From Kribbella rubisoli (GTDB taxonomy: Bacteria; Actinomycetota; Actinomycetes; Propionibacteriales; Kribbellaceae), in contig NZ_SHKR01000015.1 of assembly GCF_004217145.1 (NCBI RefSeq), positions 434,001 through 498,000 on the forward strand: DNA of 64,000 nucleotides, given 5' to 3'. The stretch's first letter is position 1. The number at the start of each line of letters is the position of its first letter. The position numbers were made by a program, and so were the translations under genes. Shown one piece after another: positions 26,237 to 35,940 of the stretch. The notes under the pieces are model-generated. The model had not been told where the DNA came from, did no database searches, and worked only from the letters and a program-made list of their open reading frames with translations.

Positions 26237-26908
26237 ATGGGCGGTGTGCTCGGGGAGATCCTTCCCCTCGCGCTGGGTGTCGCGATCAGTCCGATCCCCA
26301 TCATCGCGGCGATCCTCATGCTGCTGTCGCCGAACGCGAAGACTACCGGCGTCGGGTTCCTGGGCGGCTGGATCGCCGGGATCGTCGTTGCGATCGTGTC
26401 CTTCACCTTGCTCTCCGCTGCCCTGCCCGAGGACGACTCGGACGCATCGCGCCCGATCCAGGGCACGATCAGACTCGCCCTCGGCATACTTCTGATCCTC
26501 TTGGCCGCCAAACAGTGGCGGGGCCGTCCACACGGTCAGGCAGCTCCCGAGTTACCGAAATGGATGTCGGCCATCGACACGCTGACACCGGTCAAGGGCA
26601 TCGGCCTCGGCCTTCTCCTGTCCGCGCTGAACCCCAAGAACCTCATCATGGCGGCCGGGGCGGGCATCGCGATTGGTGCCGGCGGCATCGACACCACGCA
26701 GACGGTCGTCGTCATCGCTGTCTACACGGCGATCGCCGCGGCTACCGTCGCGCTGCCTGTCATCGCCGACCTCGCGGCCGCCGACCGAATGGCCCAGCCA
26801 CTCGAGACTCTGCGCGAATGGCTGGTCCGGGAGAACACGGTGGTTATGGCCGTCCTTCTCCTCGTCATCGGCGTCGTCATGATCGGCAAGGGGATCGGGA
26901 GCTTCTAG
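26237..26908 (+). CDS. GAP family (sulfolipid-addressing-like) membrane protein
   Basis: A 223-residue protein with six membrane helices. It has the repeated pattern LPLALGVAISPIPIIAAILMLLS and LGLLLSALNPKNLIMAAGAG that defines the GAP/Sap family, which includes the mycobacterial sulfolipid-1-addressing protein. A role in exporting lipids or small amphipathic compounds is plausible. GGAGGGG precedes ATG 26237. The 93-bp spacer upstream has no good operator, so it probably belongs to the DUF1269 transcript. Its stop overlaps the stop of the convergent HAD gene by 4 bp. Confidence 0.8.
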   Translation: MGGVLGEILPLALGVAISPIPIIAAILMLLSPNAKTTGVGFLGGWIAGIVVAIVSFTLLSAALPEDDSDASRPIQGTIRLALGILLILLAAKQWRGRPHGQAAPELPKWMSAIDTLTPVKGIGLGLLLSALNPKNLIMAAGAGIAIGAGGIDTTQTVVVIAVYTAIAAATVALPVIADLAAADRMAQPLETLREWLVRENTVVMAVLLLVIGVVMIGKGIGSF

Positions 26909-27861
26909 TCGTCGCGGACTTTGTCGGCGAAGACGGTTGCCCAGTCGTTCTTGATGCTGACCACCGTCCAGTCCTGGGTGCGGGCCTGCTCGAGTGACGC
27001 CTCGGCTCCGGCGGTGTAGCTGAACTCGCGTTCCTCGTCGTCGTGCAGGATCAGCAACCGGAGTCCGGGACGCGAGGGACGCCCGGCGTACCTGAGCATC
27101 GGGACGTCGCCGTTGGAGTTGCCGCCGGCAACGACAGGTCGCCGGCCGGTCCGGCTCCAGATGCGTACCGGTTTCATCGGGCCGTCGTCGAAGCCGTCCA
27201 TCTTCGCCTCGTAGACGATCGAACCTCCGGTGTCGTCACCGCGGTACCTGAGCCCGGCCGAGCTGCCGATGACGCGCTCGGCCGGGATACCGTAGACCTC
27301 CTCGGTGATCGGTCGCATGAAGTCGCGGTCGCCCCCGGACGCGATGTAGGTCGTGAACCCGTAGGCCTCCAGGTAGCGCAACAGTTCGACCATCGGGACG
27401 TAGGTGCACTCCCGGAGCAGCCGCCCGAGCATCGGGTGTCGCGCCGTCCGGAGGAAGCGCTCGGCGATCTCCGCGTAGGTGTCGACGCTCATGTCGGCGA
27501 ACGTCTGGAGGATGCCGTCCAGGAGTACCTTCAGATCGCTGTCGTCGCCGTGGTAGTGCTTGGTGATCATGTCCCCGAGCCAGGCGTAGTCCTTGTCCCG
27601 GGCAGCCTGCCACGGCTGCTGTGCGCGAAGGCTTGAATCCTGTTCGGCCGTCTCGGCGAGCTGCTGGAGGATGAAGCCGAGTTCGACCGGCATCGGCTTC
27701 TCGCACCACAGTGTGCCGTCGTTGTCGAACACCGCGATTCGCTCGGAGGGCGGGACGTACTGCGCCCCGCCCTCCTGCACGGCTCGGTCGACGTAGTCCA
27801 CGATCACCTGTCGTGCCGGGGTGTCCCGCCAGGACGCCAGCAGGGCGTGATCAGTCGTCAC
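26905..27861 (-). CDS. HAD family phosphatase-like protein
   Basis: A 318-residue haloacid-dehalogenase-fold protein. The nucleophile motif FDNDGT (residues 45-50) gives the DxD pair, ASGGD is the motif II region, and GNSNGDVPML is motif IV. A large helical cap lies between. It is likely a phosphohydrolase of unknown substrate. GTG 27861 follows GGAG by nine bases and lies 12 bp after the sulfatase stop, so it is co-transcribed with the sulfatase. Confidence 0.85.
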   Translation of the reverse strand: MTTDHALLASWRDTPARQVIVDYVDRAVQEGGAQYVPPSERIAVFDNDGTLWCEKPMPVELGFILQQLAETAEQDSSLRAQQPWQAARDKDYAWLGDMITKHYHGDDSDLKVLLDGILQTFADMSVDTYAEIAERFLRTARHPMLGRLLRECTYVPMVELLRYLEAYGFTTYIASGGDRDFMRPITEEVYGIPAERVIGSSAGLRYRGDDTGGSIVYEAKMDGFDDGPMKPVRIWSRTGRRPVVAGGNSNGDVPMLRYAGRPSRPGLRLLILHDDEEREFSYTAGAEASLEQARTQDWTVVSIKNDWATVFADKVRDD

Positions 27862-27873
27862 AGCCGGGATCTC

Positions 27874-30228
27874 CTACTCTCGCATCAGCATCAGGGCGGC
27901 TTCGCGTTCGAGATCCATGTACGGCTCACCGCTGACGTCGACGGCCACCCGGTTGATCGTGCCGCCGGTGAAGTAGTGCGGCGGCTCGCCCGGGTAGTCG
28001 TCGGTGATCGGCTCGCCGCCGTGCCTGCCGACGTACAGGCCTGAACCCGCGATGGCGAAGGCTCCGAGCTGGGTCTTGATGTGTCCCTCGCCGACTTTCT
28101 CGTCCCCGTGGAAGAGCGAGAGCGTTCCGGTCGCGGCGTCCGGGTCCATCCCCTGCTTCTCGAAGGAGGCCGACAGGATCAGGTTCTTACCCGTCGGGAT
28201 GTCCTTCGTCCCGACGATCTGCTGCTCCAGCGCGCCGACGAAACTGTTCACGTAGTGGAGACGATTGTTCTTCACGTACAGCGCATGGCCACCGAATCTG
28301 GCCCCCATCGCGAACAACACACCTTCGGCTCCCGGCGCCGGGATGTCGACCAGCGCGCCGATCGTGAAGGAGCGGTTGCGGGTGTTGACCGCCTGCCACT
28401 CCGACACCGGGGCGGTGTCCGGGTAGTACACGTACCGGTCCTTCGGCGCGCTCAGCTGGGGCCGTGGGGTGGTGAGGATCTCCAGCGCGGAGCGATCGTC
28501 GAGCGGGAACGCGTTGTTCGCCCCGGCCTCCGCGAACCAGATGTTCACCAGCTCGCGCAGCTTGTCCGGCTGCTCCGCCGCGAGGTTCTTGATCTCGGAT
28601 CGATCCACCTCGACGTGGTACAACTCCCATTCGTCGGCGTTGAAGTTGGCCCAGCCGGAAACGGTCGGGTGGGTGGTGACCGCCTTCCACCCCTCGTGGT
28701 AGATCGAGCGGGATCCCAGCATCGAGTAGAACTGTGTCTTTCGTCCGGACTCTGCGGATGCGTCGTCGACGCTGCCGCGCATGCTCACCCCGTCGAAGGT
28801 GCTCTGGGTGTGCCCCTTGATCGTCTCCGGCGCTTCGACGCCCAGTACGTCGAGAATCGTCGGGACGATGTCGATCGCGTGGTGGTACTGGTGACGGAGC
28901 TCGCCGCGTGCCCGGACGCCCTTCGGCCACGAGATGATGCAGGGGTCAGCGGTGCCGCCGTTGTACTCGTACCGCTTCCACATCTTGAACGGGGTGTTGA
29001 AGGCCATCGCCCAGCCGTTCGGGTAGTGGTTATAGGTCCTGGTGCCACCCAGGTCGTCGAGCTTGGCGAGGTTCTCGGCCAGGTCGTCGCGGATCCCGTT
29101 GGCGAACTTCATCTCGTTGACCGAGCCGTTCGGACCGCCTTCGCCGCTCGCACCGTTGTCGGACACGACCACGACCATGGTGTTGTCCAACTGCTCGATC
29201 TGCTCGAGGTAGGCGAGCAACCGGCCGATGTGGTGATCGGCGTGCGCGAGGAATCCGGCGTACACCTCGGCCATCCGGGCGAAGAGGCGCTTCTCGTCGG
29301 CGTTCAGCGTGTCCCACGGCCGGGTGTAGTCCAGCTCCGGGAACGGCTGGTGGTCCGGGCCGCTGCGCGTCTGGGGCGAGCCGATCGGATTCAGCGGTGC
29401 GACTTCGGTGTTCTCCGGTACCAGACCGAGCTTCTTCTGGCGCGCCAGCGTCTCGTCCCGCATCGCCTCGTACCCCTGGTCGAAACGGCCGGCGAACTTC
29501 TCGATCCAGTCCTTCGGTGCGTGGTGGGGTGCGTGGCAGGCGCCAGGCGCGTAGTACAGGAGGAACGGCTTGTCCGGAGCGATCGCCTTGGCGTCCTTGA
29601 TGAACTCGATCGCCTTGTCGGTGATGTCGTCGGTCAGGTGGTAGCCCTCCGCGGGGGAGCGCGGCGGCTCGACCGGGTGGTTGTCGTAGACGAGGTCGGG
29701 ATACCACTGGTTGGTCTCGGCCCCGAGGTACCCGTACCACCGCTGGAAGCCCCGGCCGGACGGCCAGTTGCGGCGCGTCGACGCGAGGTTCATCTCGTCG
29801 GTCGGGCACAGGTGCCACTTGCCCACCATGTAGGTGTTCCAGCCGCGCTCTCCGAGGATCTCCGAGAGCATCCCGTTCGCCGGCGGGATCGTGCCGCTCG
29901 CGTTCGGGAATCCGATCGCCGCTTCGGTGATGCACGCCATGCTGTTACGCGTGTGGTTGCGGCCGGTCAGCAGACACGACCGGGTCGGTGAGCACAGCGC
30001 CGTCGTGTGCCACTGGGTGAAACGCACCCCGCGAGCGGCGATCGCGTCGATGTTAGGGGTCTCGATCGGCCCGCCGTAGCAGCTCATGGCCGAGTAGCCG
30101 ACGTCGTCCAGGACGATGTAGACGACATTCGGCGCACCGTCCGGCGCCTTCGCCGGCTCGAACGGCGACCAGTCCGGCACTGAGTCGCGAATATCGACGT
30201 TGATCGATCCCCGGAACTGCACAGGCAT
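27874..30228 (-). CDS. type I sulfatase (arylsulfatase)
   Basis: A 784-residue sulfatase. Metal ligands DD lie at residues 41-42. The formylglycine signature CSPTR starts at Cys79, followed by SCLLTGRNH. GKWHLCP, VVVVSDNGASGEGG and the NGGTADPCIISWPKG region complete the active-site set. The C-terminal 170 residues form a beta-rich, lectin-like domain. No signal peptide is visible, so it may act in the cytosol or leave by an unknown route. It needs a formylglycine-generating enzyme encoded elsewhere. ATG 30228 is chosen because GGAGG lies five bases upstream; ATG 30240 would lack one. Confidence 0.92.
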   Translation of the reverse strand: MPVQFRGSINVDIRDSVPDWSPFEPAKAPDGAPNVVYIVLDDVGYSAMSCYGGPIETPNIDAIAARGVRFTQWHTTALCSPTRSCLLTGRNHTRNSMACITEAAIGFPNASGTIPPANGMLSEILGERGWNTYMVGKWHLCPTDEMNLASTRRNWPSGRGFQRWYGYLGAETNQWYPDLVYDNHPVEPPRSPAEGYHLTDDITDKAIEFIKDAKAIAPDKPFLLYYAPGACHAPHHAPKDWIEKFAGRFDQGYEAMRDETLARQKKLGLVPENTEVAPLNPIGSPQTRSGPDHQPFPELDYTRPWDTLNADEKRLFARMAEVYAGFLAHADHHIGRLLAYLEQIEQLDNTMVVVVSDNGASGEGGPNGSVNEMKFANGIRDDLAENLAKLDDLGGTRTYNHYPNGWAMAFNTPFKMWKRYEYNGGTADPCIISWPKGVRARGELRHQYHHAIDIVPTILDVLGVEAPETIKGHTQSTFDGVSMRGSVDDASAESGRKTQFYSMLGSRSIYHEGWKAVTTHPTVSGWANFNADEWELYHVEVDRSEIKNLAAEQPDKLRELVNIWFAEAGANNAFPLDDRSALEILTTPRPQLSAPKDRYVYYPDTAPVSEWQAVNTRNRSFTIGALVDIPAPGAEGVLFAMGARFGGHALYVKNNRLHYVNSFVGALEQQIVGTKDIPTGKNLILSASFEKQGMDPDAATGTLSLFHGDEKVGEGHIKTQLGAFAIAGSGLYVGRHGGEPITDDYPGEPPHYFTGGTINRVAVDVSGEPYMDLEREAALMLMRE

Positions 30229-30283
30229 GACGTCCTCCATCTTCGATGTCAGTCCAGGCTCGATCTCCTGCGGTCCCGAGTCG

Positions 30284-30300
30284 TCACCCCCGCGGGATGA
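30284..30300 (-). promoter_or_regulatory. island operator for sulfatase-HAD operon
   Basis: TCACCCCCGCGGGATGA, 55 bp before ATG 30228. GAGCCT (30261-30256, - strand) follows after 22 nt. Confidence 0.78.
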
Positions 30301-30306
30301 TCCGGC

Positions 30307-32079
30307 TCACCGCCGCGAATCCTGGTCGTCGGTCTTCGGCTGCGGACTGTGCCAGCTCGCGCCCGTCTGCCGTACGTATTCGGCGACAGCCGCGTCGAGG
30401 GTCGGGAGGAAATGCGCCGGGTTGATCGTGCGGGTGAGCTCGTACCGCTCGATCTTCGAGCGGACCGGATCCTTCAGCTCCGCGAACACCAGGGAGACAT
30501 CGCGCGCGTTGAGCCAGGCGTCCAGCTCCTGCAGCATGTCGGAGGCCGTGGTGTCGACGTCGGTGATCGGCTCGGCGGCCACGATGATCCACCGGACCTC
30601 GGGATCGTCCGAGGCGATCTCCCGCACCTTCTCACCGAACATCCGCGCGTTCGCGAAGATCAGCGGTGCGTCGAAGCGGTAGACGACCAGACCAGGGAGG
30701 AGCTCGGCGTCGGGATAGCTCTTGGTGTCGTGCAGGCCGGCGATTCCTTCCACCCGGCCGAGCTCGGCCTCGTGCGGCCACCAGGCGCGGCGGAAGACGT
30801 TCAGGATCGACAGGCCGACGGCAATCAGAATGCCGGGCAGGACACCCAGCAGGGCCACGCCGAGCAGCGCGATGATGGACAGCCCGAACTCGGTCTTCCG
30901 CTGATGCCACAACCGGCGCGTCCCGGCGATGTCGGCCAACGACAGGGCGGCGGCGATGACGATCGCGCCCAGGGTCGGCTGCGGCACGTACTGCATCAGA
31001 GAGGTGGCGACGACCAGGACCACGGTGATCGTCGCGGCGCCGACGATACCGGTCACCTGGGACCGGGAACCGGCCTGCTCGGCGACCGCCGTGCGGGACC
31101 CGCTGGTGCTGACCGGGAAGCCTTGGAAGAACCCTGCCGCGATGTTGGCGGCGCCGATGCCGACCATCTCCTGGTTCCCGCGGACCCGGTCGCCCCTGCG
31201 GGCGGCGAATGCCGATGCCGTCGACATCGTGTCGGCGAGCGCGACGACAGCGATGGCCAGCGCTCCGACGAACAAGGGTGGCAGATCGCTCCAGCTGACC
31301 CCTGGGACAGTGAACGGCGGGAACCCCTGGGGGAGCTTGCCGACCGTGTCGACGTCGTGGGACTGCAGGTCGAACGCGCTGACCAGGATGGAGGCGAGCA
31401 CCACGATGATCAGGACGCTCGGCAGCTTGCGCAGGAACCGATTCAGCAGCAGGATGCCGGCGAGCGAACCGATCCCGAGGAGCGCGGCCGTCGTGTTGGC
31501 GTCGCCGTCCGCGAGCCCCGAGAAGAAGGCGCCTGCCTCGGCCAGCAGCCCGTCGGCGTCGACCGAGAACCCGAACAGCTTGGCCAGTTGACCGATCACG
31601 ATGGTCAGCGCGAGCCCGTTCATGTAGCCGATCTGGGTCGGCTTCGACAGCAGGTCCGCGACGAACCCGAACCGGGCCAGCCCGGCGACCGTCATCACCA
31701 CGCCGACCATCACCGCCAGCATCGACGCGAGCGCGACGGCCCGAGCGGGATCACCGTTGGCCAGCAGGAGCGGCGCTATCGTCGCCGCGATCATCGGGCC
31801 CAGCGACGAGTCGGGACCGAGCACCAGCACCCTGGACGGACCGAAGACCGCGTAGCCGAGCAGGCACAGGATCGAGGTGTAGAGCCCGGTCACCGGCGGC
31901 AAGCCGGCAAGCTCGGCGTACGCCATGCCCTGCGGCACCAGCAGCGCGGACAGGACCAGGCCGGCGACGATGTCCTTGGGCAGCCACGCCCGCTGGTACG
32001 ACCTGGCCACGCCCGCACCCGGCACGTACTCCTGCCACGCGGGCGTCTTGATCGCCGGGTGCTTGCCGTCGTCGGCCAC
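30307..32079 (-). CDS. SulP family transporter with STAS domain (copy 2)
   Basis: A 590-residue transporter. The opening WLPKDIVAGLVLSALLVPQGMAYAELAGLPPVTGLY is classic SulP. A membrane core of 10-12 helices (GFFQGFPVSTSGSRTAVAEQ) follows, then a C-terminal STAS domain with WIIVAAEPITDVDTTASDML, the phosphorylatable Ser/Thr loop region. Compared with the copy at 13897 it is closer to the sulfate/bicarbonate type. GTG 32079 lies 21 bp after the ppk2 stop, so the two form an operon. Confidence 0.92.
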   Translation of the reverse strand: MADDGKHPAIKTPAWQEYVPGAGVARSYQRAWLPKDIVAGLVLSALLVPQGMAYAELAGLPPVTGLYTSILCLLGYAVFGPSRVLVLGPDSSLGPMIAATIAPLLLANGDPARAVALASMLAVMVGVVMTVAGLARFGFVADLLSKPTQIGYMNGLALTIVIGQLAKLFGFSVDADGLLAEAGAFFSGLADGDANTTAALLGIGSLAGILLLNRFLRKLPSVLIIVVLASILVSAFDLQSHDVDTVGKLPQGFPPFTVPGVSWSDLPPLFVGALAIAVVALADTMSTASAFAARRGDRVRGNQEMVGIGAANIAAGFFQGFPVSTSGSRTAVAEQAGSRSQVTGIVGAATITVVLVVATSLMQYVPQPTLGAIVIAAALSLADIAGTRRLWHQRKTEFGLSIIALLGVALLGVLPGILIAVGLSILNVFRRAWWPHEAELGRVEGIAGLHDTKSYPDAELLPGLVVYRFDAPLIFANARMFGEKVREIASDDPEVRWIIVAAEPITDVDTTASDMLQELDAWLNARDVSLVFAELKDPVRSKIERYELTRTINPAHFLPTLDAAVAEYVRQTGASWHSPQPKTDDQDSRR

Positions 32080-32100
32080 GTTCGCCGTACCCCCCTCGGC

Positions 32101-33030
32101 CTACTGTTGCTTGAACGGATCGGCCGCCGCGCCCTCCGGGGCCTGTGCCTCGAGGTCGCGCCTGATCTCCTGCAGGGCTTCGCGTGTCTTCTTCCCGACC
32201 TTGGGATAGCGAGGATCGATCTCGATCAGCGTGTTGGCGATCACCGCGGCAGCGGCGATGCGTCCGTACCACTTGCGGTCGGCGGGAATCACGTACCAGG
32301 GCGCCCAGTCGGTGCTGGTCCTGGACAGCATCGTCGAGAACGCGCGCTGGTAGTCGTCCCAGTAGTCGCGCTCGCGGATGTCGGCCGCGGAGAACTTCCA
32401 GTTGTGGTCGCGAAGGTCGATCCGGCGCAGGAAGCGGGTCCGCTGCTCCTCGTTGGACAGGTTCAGGAAGAGCTTCACAATCATGATGCCGTTGTCGCTG
32501 AGGGTTCGCTCCCACTCGTTGATCTCGCGATAACGCCGTTTCCACAGCCCTTTGCGGGATCCGGGCGGGAGTTTCTGCCGGTCGAGGAGTTCGGGGTGCA
32601 CGCGGACGACCAGCACTTCCTCGTAATGCGATCGGTTGAAGATGCCGATCTGACCGCGTGCCGGTAGGCGCAGCCCGTAGCGCCAGAGGTAGTCGTGATC
32701 CAGCTCATCGTTGGAGGGGACCTTGAAGCTGCTCACGGCCACACCCTGCGGATTCACTCCGGTCATGACATGGCGGATGGTGCCGTCCTTCCCGCCGGCG
32801 TCGAGCGCCTGCAGGACAACGAGGACACCGTGGGTGTGCTGCGCGTACAGCCGGGACTGGTACTCGGACAGCAGCTCGATGCCCTGGTTCAGCAGCTTGC
32901 GGCCGCGCTTCTTCGAACGGATCGTGCCCCTGAAGTCCGGCTCGAAGTCCTTGGCCAGGTTGACCTTCGAGCCCGGTTCGACCCGGAACGGCTCGATGAA
33001 GTCGGCGATCCGCCGCTCGCGAGATGTCAT
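32101..33030 (-). CDS. ppk2: polyphosphate kinase 2 family phosphotransferase
   Basis: A 309-residue PPK2 that moves phosphate between polyphosphate and nucleotides. Walker A is ALDAGGKDGT (about residues 75-84). GIFNRSHYEEVLVVRVHPE and the lid/Walker B region IMIVKLFLNLSNEEQ follow, with WKFSAADIRERDYWDDY late in the protein. The length and single domain suggest the class I/III-like group that makes NTP or NDP from polyP. AGGAGA precedes ATG 33030. It leads the operon with SulP copy 2. Confidence 0.93.
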   Translation of the reverse strand: MTSRERRIADFIEPFRVEPGSKVNLAKDFEPDFRGTIRSKKRGRKLLNQGIELLSEYQSRLYAQHTHGVLVVLQALDAGGKDGTIRHVMTGVNPQGVAVSSFKVPSNDELDHDYLWRYGLRLPARGQIGIFNRSHYEEVLVVRVHPELLDRQKLPPGSRKGLWKRRYREINEWERTLSDNGIMIVKLFLNLSNEEQRTRFLRRIDLRDHNWKFSAADIRERDYWDDYQRAFSTMLSRTSTDWAPWYVIPADRKWYGRIAAAAVIANTLIEIDPRYPKVGKKTREALQEIRRDLEAQAPEGAAADPFKQQ

Positions 33031-33094
33031 GCGCTGTCTCCTGCCTTCGTACTCACCGGCGACACCAGTCGACCGCCCGGCCGAACGTTGTGCA

Positions 33095-33111
33095 TCACCC
33101 CGAGCGGACGA
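33095..33111 (-). promoter_or_regulatory. island operator for ppk2-SulP operon
   Basis: TCACCCCGAGCGGACGA, 64 bp before ATG 33030. The hexamer 22 nt downstream is TCGACT, a poorer -10 than at most sites. Confidence 0.68.
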
Positions 33112-33128
33112 GCCGGAACGCCGCGGAT

Positions 33129-35915
33129 CTAGGCTCCGGGCGCGCTCCAGGCACGGGCCGGCGCGACGGCGTGCTCCGGCCCGAGCGCCGTACGCTGCTG
33201 CTGCCCGCGCCTCCTGACCAACTTGCTCAACTCGACGACGATCGGCAGGATCGCCGCCAGCCCGATGCAGGTGAGCCACTGTCGGGGAGACAGCGAGACG
33301 GTGAGCAGCCCGGTCTGGATCGTCGGCAGCTGGGTCGCCAGGAAAAGCAGGACGACGGGGACCAGGCCGATCGCCAGGGCCTTCACGATCGGTGCTGTCA
33401 GACCGCTGGTCGGGTCGCGACGGTTCACCACCGCGTTGAACACAGTCCCCAGCCCCATCACCACGAAGGTCATCGTCATCGACACGCTGCCGTGCGTCGT
33501 ACTCAGCTCGTCCGGCCCCGCGACCAGCGGCAGAAAGGTGACGACGAACAGCACCAGGGCATAGCAGATCCACGTGATCACCGCGCTGCGGTTCGTGATC
33601 GGTACGCCGGCGTCGCGCGGGGGACGATGCATGACGTCGGGATCGCCGGGGTCGACGGCGATGATCACGACACCGACGGCGGTCGCGAAGAACAACAGGA
33701 AGAGCACCATCGACGGAGTCATCGCCACCCCGTCATTGATGTCGAACACCGTGGCGGCGAGGAAGAGCAGGACCAGCGACAGCAGTTGCGTCATCTGGTA
33801 GCGCACGTACGAGACGACCTTGTCGTAGACGCGCCGCCCGATCTCGACCGCGTGGACGAGCGTGCCGAAGTTGTCATCGGTGAGCACCATCCGCGCGGCC
33901 TGCTTGGTGACCTCGCTGCCGCTTCCCATCGCCACCCCGATGTCGGCCTGTTTGAGGGCAGCCGCATCGTTGACGGCGTCGCCGGTCATCGCGACGATCA
34001 TGCCCTCCTCCTGCATGACCCGGGCGAGCCGCAGCTTGTCCTCGGGCGTGACCCGTCCGAATACGTGCAATGCGGGCAACTGGTGCTTCAGCTGCTCGTC
34101 GGTGAGCGCCACCAGGTCCGGCCCGCTGATCGCTCCGGGACCGAGTCCCAGCTCGGCGCCGATCGCCTGAGCCGTGACCGCGTGGTCACCGGTGATCATG
34201 CGTACGTCGATACCGGCGGCGAGCGCCGTACCGACCGCGCTCTTGGCCTCCGCGCGCAGCGGGTCGATGATTCCCGCCAACCCGACGAACGACAGCCCTC
34301 GGGTCAAGGACATCGGATCGTCGGTCATCGTGGTCAGCTCGTGATCGGCGACCAGCCGGGCCGCGAACGCGAGGATGCGCAGACCCTTGCGGCCCATCCG
34401 TTCGTTGGCCGCGGTGATGCCGTCCTGCGACTCCGCGATCGGGACCTGCGAGCCGCTGAGTGGTCCACCCGCTTGGCTGCAGCGCGCGAGGACGACGTCC
34501 GGTGCGCCCTTGATCAGCTCGATGACCTGCTCCACGCCGTCGACGGTCACCCGGTGGAACGTCGCCATGAACTTGTACTCGGAATCGAACGGGACCTCCG
34601 ACAGCCGCGGGTATCTGTGCCGGGTCTCGTCCGCGTCGATGCCGAGCTTCGCGGCCAGCACCACCAGCGCCGCCTCGGTCGGGTCGCCGATCACCGAGCC
34701 GTCGTAGCCGACGACTGCGTCGGTGTCGAGTGCCAGCCCGAGGCCGAGCCGGGTGAAGTCGGGGACCGGGCCGCCTGCCACCGAACGGATCGCGCCGCTG
34801 GTGCGGTACCCCTCTCCATCGACGGTGAACCATGACCCGTTCACGTACAGCGTCGAGACCATCATCTGGTTCAGCGTGAGCGTCCCGGTCTTGTCGGTGT
34901 TGATCACACTGGTCGCACCGAGAGTCTCGACATCGGTGAGGTTCTTCACCACGGCCTTGGCCTCGGCCAGCTGCTTCGCACCGAGCGAGAGCAGGCCCGA
35001 GACGAACGCCGGCATGCCGGTCGGTATCGCCGAGATGGCCATGGCGGTGCCGAGCAGCAGCAGGTCCTTGGCCGGCGTCCCACGGATCAGGCCGACCACC
35101 ACGATCACCGCAACCGAGCCCCAGGCAACGAGTCCGAGGACCTTCGTCAGCGAGTCCAGCTCCCGCTGGAGCGGTGACCGGGTGCGCGTCACCGAGGTCA
35201 GCATCGTCGCGATCCGGCCCATCTGCGTCTGCATCCCGGTCGCGGTGATCACGATCGTGCCGGTGCCCCGGGTCACGGAGGTGCTCTGGAACAACATGTT
35301 GGTCTGGTCGCCCAGGCCGACGTCGGAGGAGGCCAGTGCGCCGGCGCCCTTCGCGATCGGCGCACTCTCTCCGGTCAGCGCGGCCTCCTGCGCCTCGAGC
35401 GTCGCGGACCGGACGATGCGACCGTCGGCGGGCACGATGTCACCCGCCTCGACCTGGACGATGTCGCCAGGAACCACCTGCGTGGCCGCGATCATCGCCA
35501 CGTCGCCGTCGCGGACCACCCGCGCCTGCGGCACCTGCAGGTTGGACAGAGCATCGACGCTCGCCCGCGCCGTCAACTCCTGGCGGGTGCCCAGTCCTAC
35601 GTTCAGCAGGATGAGCAGGGCAACGATGATGCCGGTCGAGAGTTCCCCGATCACCAGGCTGACGACCACGACCGCGACCAGCATGAGGTTCATCGGGTCG
35701 CGCAGTTGCTGAGTGGCGACGGCCCAGATCGACGGCGGCTTCTCCGCGGCGATCTCGTTCGGACCGTACGACGAGAGCCGGCGCGTCGCCTCGGCTCCCG
35801 TAAGCCCTGCATCGGCATCCGAGCCGGCCGCGGCAACCACAGCTTCGGCCGCCAGGGTGTACGGCGCTGCCTCGACGCCAGTCGCCGAGGACGCTGCCAT
35901 GCCGGTCTCGCTCAT
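33129..35915 (-). CDS. cation-translocating P-type ATPase with atypical motifs
   Basis: A 928-residue P2-type ATPase. The actuator motif is LTGES (near residue 180), the phosphorylation motif DKTGTLTLNQM (near 340), nucleotide-binding KGAPDVVL, and hinge MTGDAVNDAAALKQADIGVAMG, with about ten membrane helices. The fourth-helix ion-site sequence is IPTGMP, where Ca2+ and Na+/K+ pumps have PEGLP/L, so the liganding glutamate is missing. The hinge has TGDA where TGDG is usual. The transported ion cannot be inferred. ATG 35915 has GAGGAG and lies 25 bp after the SulP copy 3 stop, so it is the last gene of the DUF2252-SulP-ATPase operon. Confidence 0.9.
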   Translation of the reverse strand: MSETGMAASSATGVEAAPYTLAAEAVVAAAGSDADAGLTGAEATRRLSSYGPNEIAAEKPPSIWAVATQQLRDPMNLMLVAVVVVSLVIGELSTGIIVALLILLNVGLGTRQELTARASVDALSNLQVPQARVVRDGDVAMIAATQVVPGDIVQVEAGDIVPADGRIVRSATLEAQEAALTGESAPIAKGAGALASSDVGLGDQTNMLFQSTSVTRGTGTIVITATGMQTQMGRIATMLTSVTRTRSPLQRELDSLTKVLGLVAWGSVAVIVVVGLIRGTPAKDLLLLGTAMAISAIPTGMPAFVSGLLSLGAKQLAEAKAVVKNLTDVETLGATSVINTDKTGTLTLNQMMVSTLYVNGSWFTVDGEGYRTSGAIRSVAGGPVPDFTRLGLGLALDTDAVVGYDGSVIGDPTEAALVVLAAKLGIDADETRHRYPRLSEVPFDSEYKFMATFHRVTVDGVEQVIELIKGAPDVVLARCSQAGGPLSGSQVPIAESQDGITAANERMGRKGLRILAFAARLVADHELTTMTDDPMSLTRGLSFVGLAGIIDPLRAEAKSAVGTALAAGIDVRMITGDHAVTAQAIGAELGLGPGAISGPDLVALTDEQLKHQLPALHVFGRVTPEDKLRLARVMQEEGMIVAMTGDAVNDAAALKQADIGVAMGSGSEVTKQAARMVLTDDNFGTLVHAVEIGRRVYDKVVSYVRYQMTQLLSLVLLFLAATVFDINDGVAMTPSMVLFLLFFATAVGVVIIAVDPGDPDVMHRPPRDAGVPITNRSAVITWICYALVLFVVTFLPLVAGPDELSTTHGSVSMTMTFVVMGLGTVFNAVVNRRDPTSGLTAPIVKALAIGLVPVVLLFLATQLPTIQTGLLTVSLSPRQWLTCIGLAAILPIVVELSKLVRRRGQQQRTALGPEHAVAPARAWSAPGA

Positions 35916-35940
35916 GAGTCGCTTCTCCTCTCAGGGACCA

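Noticed and set aside
28081-29991. 636-codon open frame on the + strand
   Set aside because: Antisense to the sulfatase, which has complete catalytic motifs. High-GC third positions keep the opposite frame open.
30349-32667. 772-codon open frame on the + strand
   Set aside because: Antisense to SulP copy 2 and ppk2; no recognisable domain and no ribosome site.
33024-34835. 603-codon open frame on the + strand
   Set aside because: Antisense to the P-type ATPase; composition is that of a shadow frame.
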